DNA from: Lewinellaceae bacterium
Lineage (GTDB): Bacteria; Bacteroidota; Bacteroidia; Chitinophagales; Saprospiraceae
NCBI GenBank assembly: GCA_020636105.1
Contig: JACJYL010000001.1
Coordinates: 186,001 to 250,000, forward strand
DNA: 64,000 nucleotides
Direction of reading: 5' to 3'
The notes beneath the pieces are model-generated. The model was not told the origin of the DNA and did not search any database. It worked only from the letters and a program-made list of their open reading frames with translations. The first letter of the stretch is position 1. Each line of letters starts with the position of its first letter. Shown here piece after piece: positions 23,779-33,239 of the stretch. The position numbers and the translations under genes were made by a program.

Positions 23779-26700
23779 ATGAAATATTTATACATAATCC
23801 TGTTGGGATTGCTGGCGCTGACACCGGCAACTTATGCAGAAGGCAACGACAATGCCAATCTGATGTCAATGACTCAACCAGGCGACATAACAGTACAAGG
23901 TAACATCGTTGACGAAAACGGAGAACCGCTTACAGGTGCAACCGTAGTACAAAAAGGTACAACCAATGGTACCATTGCCGACATTGATGGTAACTTCTCC
24001 CTTTCTGTTCCTTCAGATGCTACGCTAGTCGTATCTTATATAGGATACAAAAGTATTGAAGTAAACGTTGGAGGAAGAACTGATCTGGGCACCATTTCAT
24101 TGTTTTTGGATTTAACAGAACTCGACCAGGTGGTTGTAATAGGTTACGGTACACAACGCAAGGTTGACCTTACCGGGGCAGTGGCCGTTGTCAACACTGA
24201 AGAGTTAAAGAAAGTATCCCACTCAAACATCTCAACAATGCTAGAAGGAAAGGTGCCAGGCGTTCAAATCACAAGTGACGGACAACCGGGAGCCGATCCT
24301 GTGGTGCGTATTCGTGGTATAGGTTCGTTTGGTAGCACCGCACCTCTTTACGTTATAGATGGTGTGCCAATGGGAACAACAATTCGCGACTTCTCACCTA
24401 ACGATATCGAAACCCTTCAGGTCCTTAAGGATGCTTCTGCTGCCGCAATTTATGGTTCAAGGGCTGCCAACGGTGTGGTTATCATCACCACAAAACAAGG
24501 AAAGAAGAACCAACCCATGAAGTTGGACTACACCGGCTACACTGGTTTTGATCAGGTGCAGAAAGGAGTGTACGATGTTATGGATGCTTACCAATATGCA
24601 GAATACCTTGCCATGGCATACGGTAACAATGGCTTAGAAGTTCCTGCCGGATACAATCCTGCAAGCGCGAAATATATTGATCCGGCCGAAGTTAACACAA
24701 ATTGGTTCGATGAGGCCTTCAAAACAGGTATTCGTCAGAATCACAACATCAACCTCTCAGGAGGTGGTGCCAGCAATACTTACAACCTCGGGCTGGACTA
24801 CTATGGCCAGGAAGGAACAATTGTGGGGGCCGGTCCTAACTTAAGCCGTTACACTGCCCGTTTAAACAATACTATGGATGTTAAATTTATCAAATTCCAA
24901 ACCAGCATAGTGTATAGTTACAGTGATCAGGACAATATGGCTCTCAGTAACGCCAATGAATATGTACAGGGTCTTTATGGTGCACAATATCCCGTAATGG
25001 CTTCGGCCCTGCTTACCCCTCCATCCATTAAGGCTTACGATGAATCGACCTGGGTGCTCGATGACCAAATTTCTGCCGCATCAGAATACACTTACGATTC
25101 TTATGGTTATGGTACATACTATGACGACGTTCATGGAGACTTGCGTGTAACGAACGTTCTGCTCACGAATAGTTTATTGGAGCGGAACTCAAAAGTTGAT
25201 CGCATTGTTGCTTCAGGCGCTGTAAATGTTGATTTCCTGGAAATGTTTGGACGCGAAAGCGTCAATCACAAGTTTGGTTACAAACTAAACTTGTCGTACA
25301 ATAAGACTAATGTAAGGGACTTTACATTTGTGCCTGCATTTATGCAGAGTACGACAAACTACTTATCAAAGAGCAATGAAAAACTTACAGAGGGGTATCG
25401 CAGCTATTCTGGCGGTCTCATAGAAAACACTATCAATTACGATGGTAGATTTGGACGCAATCACATCAATTTGGTAGCCGGTCAAACATTCCAGCGCGAA
25501 CTCTATCACAACCTTACAGGCACAGGTGTTAACCTGCCTGAACCATACTATCTCCAGGTGAGTAACGCCGACGATAGAACTGCAACAAGTTATGAAAGTG
25601 AACACGTGTTGGCATCGTATATCGGTCGTGTTATCTACGATTTTGATGAGAAATACCTTCTTTCAGCAACAGTACGTCGTGATGGTTCAAGCCGTCTTTC
25701 TGCAGACGATCGTTGGGACTGGTTCCCGTCAGTATCGGCAGGTTGGCGTATTGAGCGTGAAAGCTTTTTCCCTGTTGACGAATCGGTTATCAGTTTATTC
25801 AAGGTTCGTGGTAGTTATGGTGAACTGGGTAATGAGAACATAGGCGAATACCAATATATGGATATAATGGCGAGAGGAAACTACACCTATAGCTTTGGAA
25901 ATAACAAGGTTACCGGCTCGACAATAACAAATTTTGTCAATACAGCCATCAGGTGGGAAAAGAAGAAAACGCTTGACTTTGGTCTCGACCTGAGCATGTT
26001 CAACAATAAGTTGGAATTTACTTTCGACTGGTATAAGGCAACATCAGAAGATCTTCTTTACAGTGTAGCAGTTCCAACCAATGCAGGGGCTGCCAACACA
26101 ACAGTAACGATGAACGCAGCAACCATGGTAAACACAGGTCTTGAGTTCTTGCTTGGATATCGCAATCATGACCACCCTGTTAAATATGGCATTTCTGCAA
26201 ACTTTTCCATCCTCAACAACGAGGTAACAAGTTTGGGCGTTTCAAACGAACCTCGTACCGATGGATACTGTCGTACAGAGGTAGGTCGTGAAGTTGGAGA
26301 ATTCTATGGCTACGTTTACGAAGGTATCTTCCAGTCGCAGGAAGAGATAGATAACCGGGTCAACTCAGAAGGAGAATATATCATTCAGAACGGAGCACAA
26401 CCGGGTGATGTTATATACGCCGATATTAATAACGACGGCCAAATTACCAACGCAGACCAAACATTCCTGGGTAGTGGTTTACCGGATTTCACTTTCGGCT
26501 TGAATGCAAATGTTCAATGGAAAGGTTTTGACCTGAGCATATCAACGTATGGAGCTGCAGGGTTCAAAGCGGTAGATTTTGTGGACGTCACATTGCGCAG
26601 TTCTTATTTTATACTTAACAAGAGCGTGGATCAATTGAATGCCTGGACACCGGAGAACACAAACACCGATGTGCCTCGTGTAGCCTACAAATCGACAGGT

Positions 26701-26976
26701 TCAATCACCAATGATATGTTCAGCGAGCGTTTTATACAAGATGCATCCTATTTAAAAATTGCCAACATCGAAATTGGTTATAATTTCCCTGACGGGTGGT
26801 TTGGGGGCTATGTTACCGGACTTCGTTTATACGTCTCAGGTCAGAATTTGGCCGTATTGTCCAAATATAGAGGTTACAACGTTGACTTCGCCGGAGGAAC
26901 ATTCACTCCTGGTTACAATTATGCATCGTATCCGACACCACAATCCGTGATGGTCGGAGCTCACGTATCATTCTAA
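23779..26976 (+). CDS. SusC/RagA-family TonB-linked outer-membrane transporter
   Basis: A 1065-residue outer-membrane protein that imports oligosaccharides with energy from TonB. Order of parts: signal peptide (about 1-20, cleaved near TYAEG), carboxypeptidase-like regulatory domain (about 37-115, GNIVDENGEPLTGATVVQKG), plug domain (about 120-235; VIGYGTQRKVDLTGAV, RIRGIGSFG, LYVIDGVPM, NDIETLQVLKDASAAAIYGS), then a 22-strand barrel ending in VGAHVSF. It is the outer-membrane pore of the pair with the SusD protein encoded 18 bases downstream. Arginine codons lean to CGT/CGC compared with CGG/AGG further along the locus, which hints at a separate origin. The arabinan-oligosaccharide substrate is inferred from the surrounding enzymes. 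Confidence 0.96.
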   Translation: MKYLYIILLGLLALTPATYAEGNDNANLMSMTQPGDITVQGNIVDENGEPLTGATVVQKGTTNGTIADIDGNFSLSVPSDATLVVSYIGYKSIEVNVGGRTDLGTISLFLDLTELDQVVVIGYGTQRKVDLTGAVAVVNTEELKKVSHSNISTMLEGKVPGVQITSDGQPGADPVVRIRGIGSFGSTAPLYVIDGVPMGTTIRDFSPNDIETLQVLKDASAAAIYGSRAANGVVIITTKQGKKNQPMKLDYTGYTGFDQVQKGVYDVMDAYQYAEYLAMAYGNNGLEVPAGYNPASAKYIDPAEVNTNWFDEAFKTGIRQNHNINLSGGGASNTYNLGLDYYGQEGTIVGAGPNLSRYTARLNNTMDVKFIKFQTSIVYSYSDQDNMALSNANEYVQGLYGAQYPVMASALLTPPSIKAYDESTWVLDDQISAASEYTYDSYGYGTYYDDVHGDLRVTNVLLTNSLLERNSKVDRIVASGAVNVDFLEMFGRESVNHKFGYKLNLSYNKTNVRDFTFVPAFMQSTTNYLSKSNEKLTEGYRSYSGGLIENTINYDGRFGRNHINLVAGQTFQRELYHNLTGTGVNLPEPYYLQVSNADDRTATSYESEHVLASYIGRVIYDFDEKYLLSATVRRDGSSRLSADDRWDWFPSVSAGWRIERESFFPVDESVISLFKVRGSYGELGNENIGEYQYMDIMARGNYTYSFGNNKVTGSTITNFVNTAIRWEKKKTLDFGLDLSMFNNKLEFTFDWYKATSEDLLYSVAVPTNAGAANTTVTMNAATMVNTGLEFLLGYRNHDHPVKYGISANFSILNNEVTSLGVSNEPRTDGYCRTEVGREVGEFYGYVYEGIFQSQEEIDNRVNSEGEYIIQNGAQPGDVIYADINNDGQITNADQTFLGSGLPDFTFGLNANVQWKGFDLSISTYGAAGFKAVDFVDVTLRSSYFILNKSVDQLNAWTPENTNTDVPRVAYKSTGSITNDMFSERFIQDASYLKIANIEIGYNFPDGWFGGYVTGLRLYVSGQNLAVLSKYRGYNVDFAGGTFTPGYNYASYPTPQSVMVGAHVSF

Positions 26977-26994
26977 AAATATAAATTTAAAACA

Positions 26995-28743
26995 ATGAAA
27001 AGTTTAAATATAATTCTCACAATTTTGGTGCTGATTGGAAGCTTTACAGCCTGCAATAAGGAACTGGATGTCATTAATCCGAACAATCAGACCACCTACG
27101 AATTTGGCAATACAGAAACAGATCTGCAGGAGGCTGTTATCGCGTGCTACAATCCTTTGCGTTACGACGGTTCATTTTCCCGCGTAGGCTACACCTTGGA
27201 TGCTGTGCGTGGCGATGAAGTATGGAACTCCTCTCAACAGTGGTATCTGGAGTACGACAACCTCAATTCTCCAGGTACAATTGGTATAGGTGACGAGTGG
27301 ATATGGCGCAGTTTCTTCATTGTTGTAAACCACACCAACTTTGTATTGTCGAAAGTCGACGGCGTTAAAATGTCGGAGGAATCTTATAATCAGATAAAAG
27401 GACAGGCGCTCTTCCTCAGAGGCTTGGCATACTATGAATTGACCACCTATTACCAGACTGTTCCATTGCTTTTGGACTATGCATCTTATTCAGACATCAA
27501 TACGATGTTTGCATCAAGCAATACACAGGACGAGGTGTTTGATCAAATTGAGAGTGACCTCACCTCGGCTATGCAATTATTACCCTCTAGGGATGAAGGT
27601 GGTGAATGGGCTTCGGGCCGGGCTACAAGCGGTGCTGCTGCAGGATATTTGGCTCGTGCCTTGATGTTTCGTCATAAATTTTCTGAGGCTTATGCCGTAT
27701 TGAAAGACATCATCGAAGGTAATTACGGACATTATGAACTTACAGCCGACTATGGTGACAACTTTAAAGAGAATACGGAAAATAACTCAGAGAGTCTCTT
27801 CGAAATTCAATTTTTGAACTATGGCACAGGCGGCACTGAAGACGAGTGGGTTATAGAACTATTAACCTCGGAAGCAACCCAGGGGCACGCTGTAGAAAGC
27901 AATTACGCTTCCCAGGAACTGGGTAGCTGGGGTGACCTGGCTGGCGCACCATGGTTGTATAACCTGTTCAAAAAAGAGCACTGTACAGATGGGCGCCTTG
28001 ATCCTCGTTTATACTGGACCCTGGTTTCATTCGAAGATGAATATAACAACTATACTGGCCTGAGTACTGCTGCATATCCTGGTGGAGATCCTCGTAGCAA
28101 CATTGTTTATCAAGAAGAGATAACGGCCACTCCTCTATCCAATACTTCTCAAGGAGGTATATCAATAGCGAAGTTTACTAATGCGAGAAACAACATCTAT
28201 AGGTCCATTACCAATGGATTGCATTGTGGAGTCAACTTGCGCCTGATGCGTTATAGCGATGTTTTACTGCGTGCAGCAGAATGCGAAAATGAAATCAATG
28301 GACCAACACAAGCTGCTATCGATTACATCAACGAAGTACGTCGTCGTGTTGCTCTTGAAGATCTTCAACTTTCAGACTTTCCGACTGCTGATCACCTTTT
28401 CGAACAAATAGCAAACGTTGAACGCCCTAAAGAATTCGGTTGCGAAAACGGACGCGGTATCGACTTACTCCGCTGGGGATTCTTCTACGATGCAAATCGT
28501 TTTGATCAGTTGGTTAAACATGCTTATTATAAGCTTGATGGCACTGCCTCAACAGAGGAGCTTACCGCTGAAACCGCTGATGCTTCTTCGTTCCAGTACT
28601 ACTATAAGGGGCATGAATATTTTCCTATATTTCAATCAACCCTTAATGCCAACCCTAACCTGGTAGGTAACTCAGCAAACAATAATGAAGATAATGGACC
28701 TGCTTTCTTAGCTAAATGGTCGGTTCATCCTGTTGTAGAGTAG
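26995..28743 (+). CDS. SusD/RagB-family glycan-binding lipoprotein
   Basis: A 582-residue surface lipoprotein that forms a lid on SusC and binds the incoming glycan. A lipoprotein signal ends at Cys20 (GSFTACNKELDV). The TPR-like SusD fold is indicated by FLRGLAYYELTTYYQTVPLLLDY (split at about residues 138-165), ALMFRHKFSEAYAVLKDII (about 215-235), LMRYSDVLLRAAECENEINGP (split at about 415-440) and ERPKEFGCENGRGIDLLRWG (split at about 470-490). It directly follows susC with 18 bases between them. A strong intercistronic hairpin begins 22 bases after its stop and probably lowers expression of the enzymes downstream. Confidence 0.96.
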   Translation: MKSLNIILTILVLIGSFTACNKELDVINPNNQTTYEFGNTETDLQEAVIACYNPLRYDGSFSRVGYTLDAVRGDEVWNSSQQWYLEYDNLNSPGTIGIGDEWIWRSFFIVVNHTNFVLSKVDGVKMSEESYNQIKGQALFLRGLAYYELTTYYQTVPLLLDYASYSDINTMFASSNTQDEVFDQIESDLTSAMQLLPSRDEGGEWASGRATSGAAAGYLARALMFRHKFSEAYAVLKDIIEGNYGHYELTADYGDNFKENTENNSESLFEIQFLNYGTGGTEDEWVIELLTSEATQGHAVESNYASQELGSWGDLAGAPWLYNLFKKEHCTDGRLDPRLYWTLVSFEDEYNNYTGLSTAAYPGGDPRSNIVYQEEITATPLSNTSQGGISIAKFTNARNNIYRSITNGLHCGVNLRLMRYSDVLLRAAECENEINGPTQAAIDYINEVRRRVALEDLQLSDFPTADHLFEQIANVERPKEFGCENGRGIDLLRWGFFYDANRFDQLVKHAYYKLDGTASTEELTAETADASSFQYYYKGHEYFPIFQSTLNANPNLVGNSANNNEDNGPAFLAKWSVHPVVE

Positions 28744-28764
28744 CCACTATTTTCGTAATTTTAA

Positions 28765-28807
28765 AACTTCCTTATCGGCGTAATTTTAATATGTTGATAA
28801 GGAAGTT
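28765..28807 (+). promoter_or_regulatory. Intercistronic hairpin between SusD and GH43 genes
   Basis: A perfect 12-bp stem, aacttccttatc (28765-28776) with gataaggaagtt (28796-28807), has a 19-base loop. A weak A/T-rich tail follows. It may act as a partial terminator or mRNA-end stabiliser. It encloses the alternative start at 28791, which favours the start at 28830 for the next gene. Confidence 0.65.
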
Positions 28808-28829
28808 ATTTAATAAAAAAATATTAGAA

Positions 28830-30494
28830 ATGAGTCTTAAGTCCCTACTGATTTTATCTCTTAGTATTGTTACTCTATCGTTTTCAGGGTGCAAAAAGGA
28901 TGATATTGTACCTAAAGAGGAGGATCCTGATCCCGAAACAAATTTCACTATTCCAACATACGCCGACGACTATTCTTCGATAGCATCTTGGTCAAACCGA
29001 AATGAGTGGAATCTGGCTAACCTTCACGACCCGTCGGTTGCCTATTACGATGGATATTATTATATGTACGGCACCGATGCCTCGTATGGTAATGAGGCTG
29101 AAGGACATGGACATTTTCAAGGAAAACGTTCAACGGATTTGGTGAATTGGCAATGGATAGGGGGCCCTTTTTATGATGCACCCTCCTGGGTGGCCGACTC
29201 GCTCAACGCCATTCGTTCGCGTATGGGGCTCGATGTCATTGCCCAGGACAATATAAGATACGGTTACTGGGCACCGGTAGTACGCCGGGTCAACATTGGA
29301 GGACAAGATATCTTGCGCATGTACTACAGTATAGTTATTGATAACTACATCGAAACCGGCAAAGCCAACACATCAGCCAACTTTGATGGAAGTTGGACAG
29401 AACGCGCCTTTATCGGCATGTGTGAATCGTCCGATCCCGCCGGAGCTGTATGGACCGATAAGGGTTTCGTTACATGTTCATCATCAGATCGTGGTTTAGA
29501 TTTCAGCCGCTCCGGTTTGTGGGATTGGAGTGCCTATTTCTACTACAACGCCATCGATCCTACTTATATAGTAACACCTGAAGGGACACATTACCTGATA
29601 CATGGTTCGTGGCATAGCGGTTTCGCACTATTGCAAGTTGACGCCACAACAGGTAAGCCTCTCAATACCCTTGGCGAGCCTTACGCAAGCAATGTAAGTG
29701 AGCTAACAGCCCGGTATGGTGCGCGCATTGGGACACGCACGGCCTCGTCGCGCTGGCAAGGTAGCGAAGCGCCCGAAGTAATATACAAAGATGGTTATTA
29801 CTATTTATTCATGGCCTACGATGGACTCGATGTACCTTACAACACGCGAGTGGTCAGAAGTACGAACATTGAAGGTCCGTACCTCGATATCACCGGGCGA
29901 AACTTTACCAACGGGGAAGGTGACTGTTACCCTATCGTAACCCACCCTTACAAATTCAATCTAAGTTACGGATGGGTAGGCCTATCACACTGTTGTATCT
30001 TCCAAAAGGAAAATACGGACGAATGGTTCTACATGTCGCAAGGACGATTGCCTGCCAACGTTGGCGGCAATGCCTACTCTAATGCCATTATGATGGGGCA
30101 TGTACGCCGTATTGTATGGTGTCCGGCCTCTCCGGGCGAACCCGATAACCTGTGGCCAATAGCATTGCCCGAACGCTACGCCGCTGTGCCTGATTACGGT
30201 ACTATAACCAAAGACTCTCTTGTAGGAACATGGGAGCACATCAATCTTAACTATAGCTATGCCCAACAAGATCACGCCTCTGCTCTAACCCTCAATGCTG
30301 ACGGCACCATGTCGGGAGTACTGACAGGCAATTGGAGTTACGATGTGACAAAAAAGCAACTAACATTGGGTGAAGTTATTGTTTGCGTTGAACGTGAAGT
30401 AGATTGGGAAGCCACCCCACGTAGGGTAACATTTGTATATGCCGGAACTGAAAAAAATCTAAACGCAACATATTGGGGCAAAAAGACAAAATAA
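28830..30494 (+). CDS. GH43 endo-arabinanase-type lipoprotein with C-terminal lipocalin-like domain
   Basis: About 554 residues. The start at 28830 (MSLKSLLILSLSIVTLSFSGC) gives a clean lipoprotein signal; an in-frame ATG at 28791 lies inside a hairpin loop. The five-bladed GH43 propeller shows the three acidic residues in context: LHDPSVAYYDGYYYMYG (base), AIDPTYIVTPEGTHYLIHGSW (pKa modulator) and SEAPEVIYKDGYYYLFMAYDG (acid). The C-terminal 90 residues (VGTWEHINLNYSY ... LTLNADGTMSGVLTGNWSYD) form a lipocalin-like domain found in Bacteroidota GH43 subfamily 4/5 endo-arabinanases. As a surface lipoprotein directly after SusCD, it probably cuts arabinan backbone outside the cell. Confidence 0.88.
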   Translation: MSLKSLLILSLSIVTLSFSGCKKDDIVPKEEDPDPETNFTIPTYADDYSSIASWSNRNEWNLANLHDPSVAYYDGYYYMYGTDASYGNEAEGHGHFQGKRSTDLVNWQWIGGPFYDAPSWVADSLNAIRSRMGLDVIAQDNIRYGYWAPVVRRVNIGGQDILRMYYSIVIDNYIETGKANTSANFDGSWTERAFIGMCESSDPAGAVWTDKGFVTCSSSDRGLDFSRSGLWDWSAYFYYNAIDPTYIVTPEGTHYLIHGSWHSGFALLQVDATTGKPLNTLGEPYASNVSELTARYGARIGTRTASSRWQGSEAPEVIYKDGYYYLFMAYDGLDVPYNTRVVRSTNIEGPYLDITGRNFTNGEGDCYPIVTHPYKFNLSYGWVGLSHCCIFQKENTDEWFYMSQGRLPANVGGNAYSNAIMMGHVRRIVWCPASPGEPDNLWPIALPERYAAVPDYGTITKDSLVGTWEHINLNYSYAQQDHASALTLNADGTMSGVLTGNWSYDVTKKQLTLGEVIVCVEREVDWEATPRRVTFVYAGTEKNLNATYWGKKTK

Positions 30495-30507
30495 CATTCA
30501 ATAAATT

Positions 30508-32064
30508 ATGAAAAAGCCATTAACGTTTCTGTTTATTATAACGCTGAGTTTCATTTTCCAGGACCTGGCAGCGCAGGAAAATACCATTGTAATGGTAAAA
30601 CCCCAGGAAGATGCTCCTATCATCAGCAAACATATTTATGGACATTTTGCAGAACACCTCGGTAGATGTATCTACGGGGGGTTCTATGTAGGGGAGGATA
30701 GTGATATTCCCAATACGCAAGGCGTTCGGAATGATGTTGTGGAAGCGTTGAGAGCCTTGAAAATACCGAACCTTCGCTGGCCCGGAGGTTGTTTTGCGGA
30801 TACCTACCACTGGAAAGACGGTATTGGTCCCAAGGAGGATCGCCCCTCCATGCTCAATATCTGGTGGGGCAATATAAAAGAGGACAATAGCTTCGGTACC
30901 CACGAATTCCTCAATATGTGCGAATTACTGGATACGGAACCATACTTGTCGGCCAACGTAGGTAGCGGCACGCCACAGGAATTTGCCGATTGGATCAAAT
31001 ATACCAATCATCCTGCTGGTTCAAGCCCCATGCCGGAATGGAGAGAAATAAATGGCAGGGAAGAACCCTGGAAAGTGACTTTCTGGGGAGTAGGCAATGA
31101 AGCCTGGGGCTGCGGAGGAAATATGACTCCTGAATATTACGCTAATGTTTATCGCAGATTCGCCACTTTTGCAACAGACTGGGGAAATTCGGATGGTTTG
31201 GTTCGGATCGCTTCAGGGGCCAGCAGCAGTGATTACAACTGGACGGAGGTATTGATGAAAAATATTCCGAAAAACCTGATCGAAGCCATTGCCCTGCACC
31301 ATTATTCGGTGATCGATTGGGGCAATAAAGGACCTGCCACCGGTTTTACCGAGGAACAATATTTTACGATCATGAGCCGTGCGTTGGAAATGGAGGGGTT
31401 GATCTCAAAACATGTCGCCATCATGGACAAATATGACCAAGACAAAAGAGTCGCATTATTCGTGGATGAATGGGGCGGTTGGTATAATGTCGAGCCTGGA
31501 ACAAATCCGGGATTTTTGTATCAGCAGAATACGATGCGTGATGCCATGATTGCCGGAGCGACCCTCAATATTTTCAACAATCACGCGGACCGCGTGAAAA
31601 TGGCCAATCTGGCCCAGGCGATCAACGTATTGCAGGCTGTCATTCTCACTGATGAAGAAAAAATGATCCTTACCCCGACCTATTATGTGATGAAGATGTA
31701 CACCGTGCATCACGATGCCCAATTGTTATCCGTAGATTTTAAGTCCCCGGAATATACGCTTGGGGAGGAATCTCTTCCTGCAATATCCGTTTCAGCTTCA
31801 AAGGACAAGGACGGAAAAGTACATTTTTCCATCGTTAATATCGATGCTAAAAAAACAAATACAGTCGAGCTGGATGTGAAAGCCCTGGGGCTTACAAAAG
31901 CTACCGGAACTATTCTGAAATCAGAGCAATTGCAGGATCACAATACCTTTGAGCACCCTGATAAAGTAAAACCATTCACTTTTAAGGATTTCAACCTTAA
32001 AAGTGGTAAATTAACCATTACTGTTCCCCCATTTTCTGTAGTAGTGCTGGAAGGGACTAGATAA
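30508..32064 (+). CDS. GH51 alpha-L-arabinofuranosidase (first copy)
   Basis: A 518-residue exported enzyme (signal peptide cleaved near DLAAQ, about residue 23) that removes terminal alpha-L-arabinofuranosyl groups. The catalytic (beta/alpha)8 barrel has the acid/base Glu198 in WGVGNEAWGCGG and the nucleophile Glu321 in LFVDEWGGWYN. The early motif SKHIYGHFAEHLGRCIYGG and LRWPGGCFADTYHWKDGIGP are typical of the family. A short C-terminal beta domain ends in VPPFSVVVLEG. It follows the GH43 gene by 13 bases. Presence of an export signal places it in the periplasm or at the surface, unlike the cytoplasmic GH51 of Firmicutes. A paralogue of a different subtype lies at 36295-38280. Confidence 0.94.
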   Translation: MKKPLTFLFIITLSFIFQDLAAQENTIVMVKPQEDAPIISKHIYGHFAEHLGRCIYGGFYVGEDSDIPNTQGVRNDVVEALRALKIPNLRWPGGCFADTYHWKDGIGPKEDRPSMLNIWWGNIKEDNSFGTHEFLNMCELLDTEPYLSANVGSGTPQEFADWIKYTNHPAGSSPMPEWREINGREEPWKVTFWGVGNEAWGCGGNMTPEYYANVYRRFATFATDWGNSDGLVRIASGASSSDYNWTEVLMKNIPKNLIEAIALHHYSVIDWGNKGPATGFTEEQYFTIMSRALEMEGLISKHVAIMDKYDQDKRVALFVDEWGGWYNVEPGTNPGFLYQQNTMRDAMIAGATLNIFNNHADRVKMANLAQAINVLQAVILTDEEKMILTPTYYVMKMYTVHHDAQLLSVDFKSPEYTLGEESLPAISVSASKDKDGKVHFSIVNIDAKKTNTVELDVKALGLTKATGTILKSEQLQDHNTFEHPDKVKPFTFKDFNLKSGKLTITVPPFSVVVLEGTR

Positions 32065-32103
32065 CAATTATGATTGATATGGTATTTTATTTATCATAAC
32101 GGC

Positions 32104-32223
32104 ATGCTTCCAACCGGTGGGGAATTCAGACGTTCTGTTTGTATTGATTCATTGTTTTACAATGGAAATGGAAGGATGAAACAGGTGAAGAAAACATTCA
32201 AAGGGGTGGGGGAAGTCGAATAA
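32104..32223 (+). pseudogene. Relic of a GH43 gene (C-terminal tail only)
   Basis: The frame ending at 32223 encodes TGGEFRRSVCIDSLFYNGNG followed by RMKQVKKTFKGVGEVE. This is clearly related to the tail of the next gene (GGSFRRSVCIDRLYYNEDG followed by TIKRVIMTSEGIQ). Nothing upstream continues the enzyme, so only about 39 codons of a paralogous GH43 survive between the GH51 and GH43 genes. It points to a past duplication and deletion here. Confidence 0.78.
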
Positions 32224-32235
32224 CCAACACAAACC

Positions 32236-33228
32236 ATGCAAAAAATATTATTTTTCATATTGGTCATAACTTTGAACTGGGCTTGTACATCTCAGCCATC
32301 CGAAGTGCCTGTTGATTCCGCTGATCAGCAAATCAGAAATATTTCGCTTCAGATCAACAATCCCATCATAAAGGACCAATTCACGGCGGATCCTGCCGCC
32401 CTGGTTTACCAGGACACCGTTTACCTTTATGCAGGACATGATGAGGCAGAAACGGATTTTCCTTTTTACAAAATGCATGAATGGCTGGTTTTTTCCTCCA
32501 CGGATCTTGTACACTGGAAAGCATACCCAGTTCCTCTTAAGGTCTCGGATTTTGAATGGGCGAAGGGCGATGCCTGGGCTGCACAGGTCATTGAAAAAGG
32601 AGGCAAATTTTTTTGGTATGTGACCGTGTCCCATGGAACCATCGAAGGCAAATCCATTGGGGTGGCCGTTTCTGATCGCCCAACTGGCCCCTTTAAGGAC
32701 GCGCTAGGAAAGGCACTGATTACCAATGATATGACTAAGGAAACAGATATCGACTGGGATGATATCGATCCCACTGTGTTTATCGATGATGATGGACAGG
32801 CTTACCTTTTTTGGGGCAACACGGTTTGTTATTACGCAAAGTTAAAGGACGATATGGTTGAACTTGACGGGCCTGTCAAAACCATCGAATTGCCTGATTT
32901 TACCGAAGCACCCTGGATCCATAAACGGGGTGACTGGTACTATCTTTCATATGCTTACCAGTTTCCGGAAAAGACGGCTTATGCGATGAGCGGTTCCATT
33001 ACCGGCCCCTGGGAATTCAAGGGAATCATCAACGAACTGTCAGGCAACTGCAATACCAACCATCAGGCTATTATCGAGTATAAAGGAAAACCCTATTTTA
33101 TTTACCACACTGGAGGTATTCAACCCTTTGGCGGCAGCTTCAGGCGGTCTGTTTGTATTGACAGGCTTTATTACAATGAGGACGGCACTATTAAAAGAGT
33201 TATAATGACTTCAGAAGGCATTCAGTAA
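32236..33228 (+). CDS. GH43-family glycosidase, lipoprotein
   Basis: A 330-residue enzyme with a lipoprotein signal (Cys17 in LNWACTSQPSE). GH43 acidic residues are in QFTADPAALVYQDTVYLYAG (base), DDIDPTVFIDDDGQAYLFWGN (modulator) and EAPWIHKRGDWYYLSYA (acid). The propeller is complete and there is no extra domain. Members of this type act as alpha-L-arabinofuranosidase or beta-xylosidase; context favours arabinofuranosidase. It lies 12 bases before the next GH43 gene and after the relic of a sister gene. The exact bond cleaved cannot be inferred. Confidence 0.88.
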   Translation: MQKILFFILVITLNWACTSQPSEVPVDSADQQIRNISLQINNPIIKDQFTADPAALVYQDTVYLYAGHDEAETDFPFYKMHEWLVFSSTDLVHWKAYPVPLKVSDFEWAKGDAWAAQVIEKGGKFFWYVTVSHGTIEGKSIGVAVSDRPTGPFKDALGKALITNDMTKETDIDWDDIDPTVFIDDDGQAYLFWGNTVCYYAKLKDDMVELDGPVKTIELPDFTEAPWIHKRGDWYYLSYAYQFPEKTAYAMSGSITGPWEFKGIINELSGNCNTNHQAIIEYKGKPYFIYHTGGIQPFGGSFRRSVCIDRLYYNEDGTIKRVIMTSEGIQ

Positions 33229-33239
33229 AAAAATCACTC

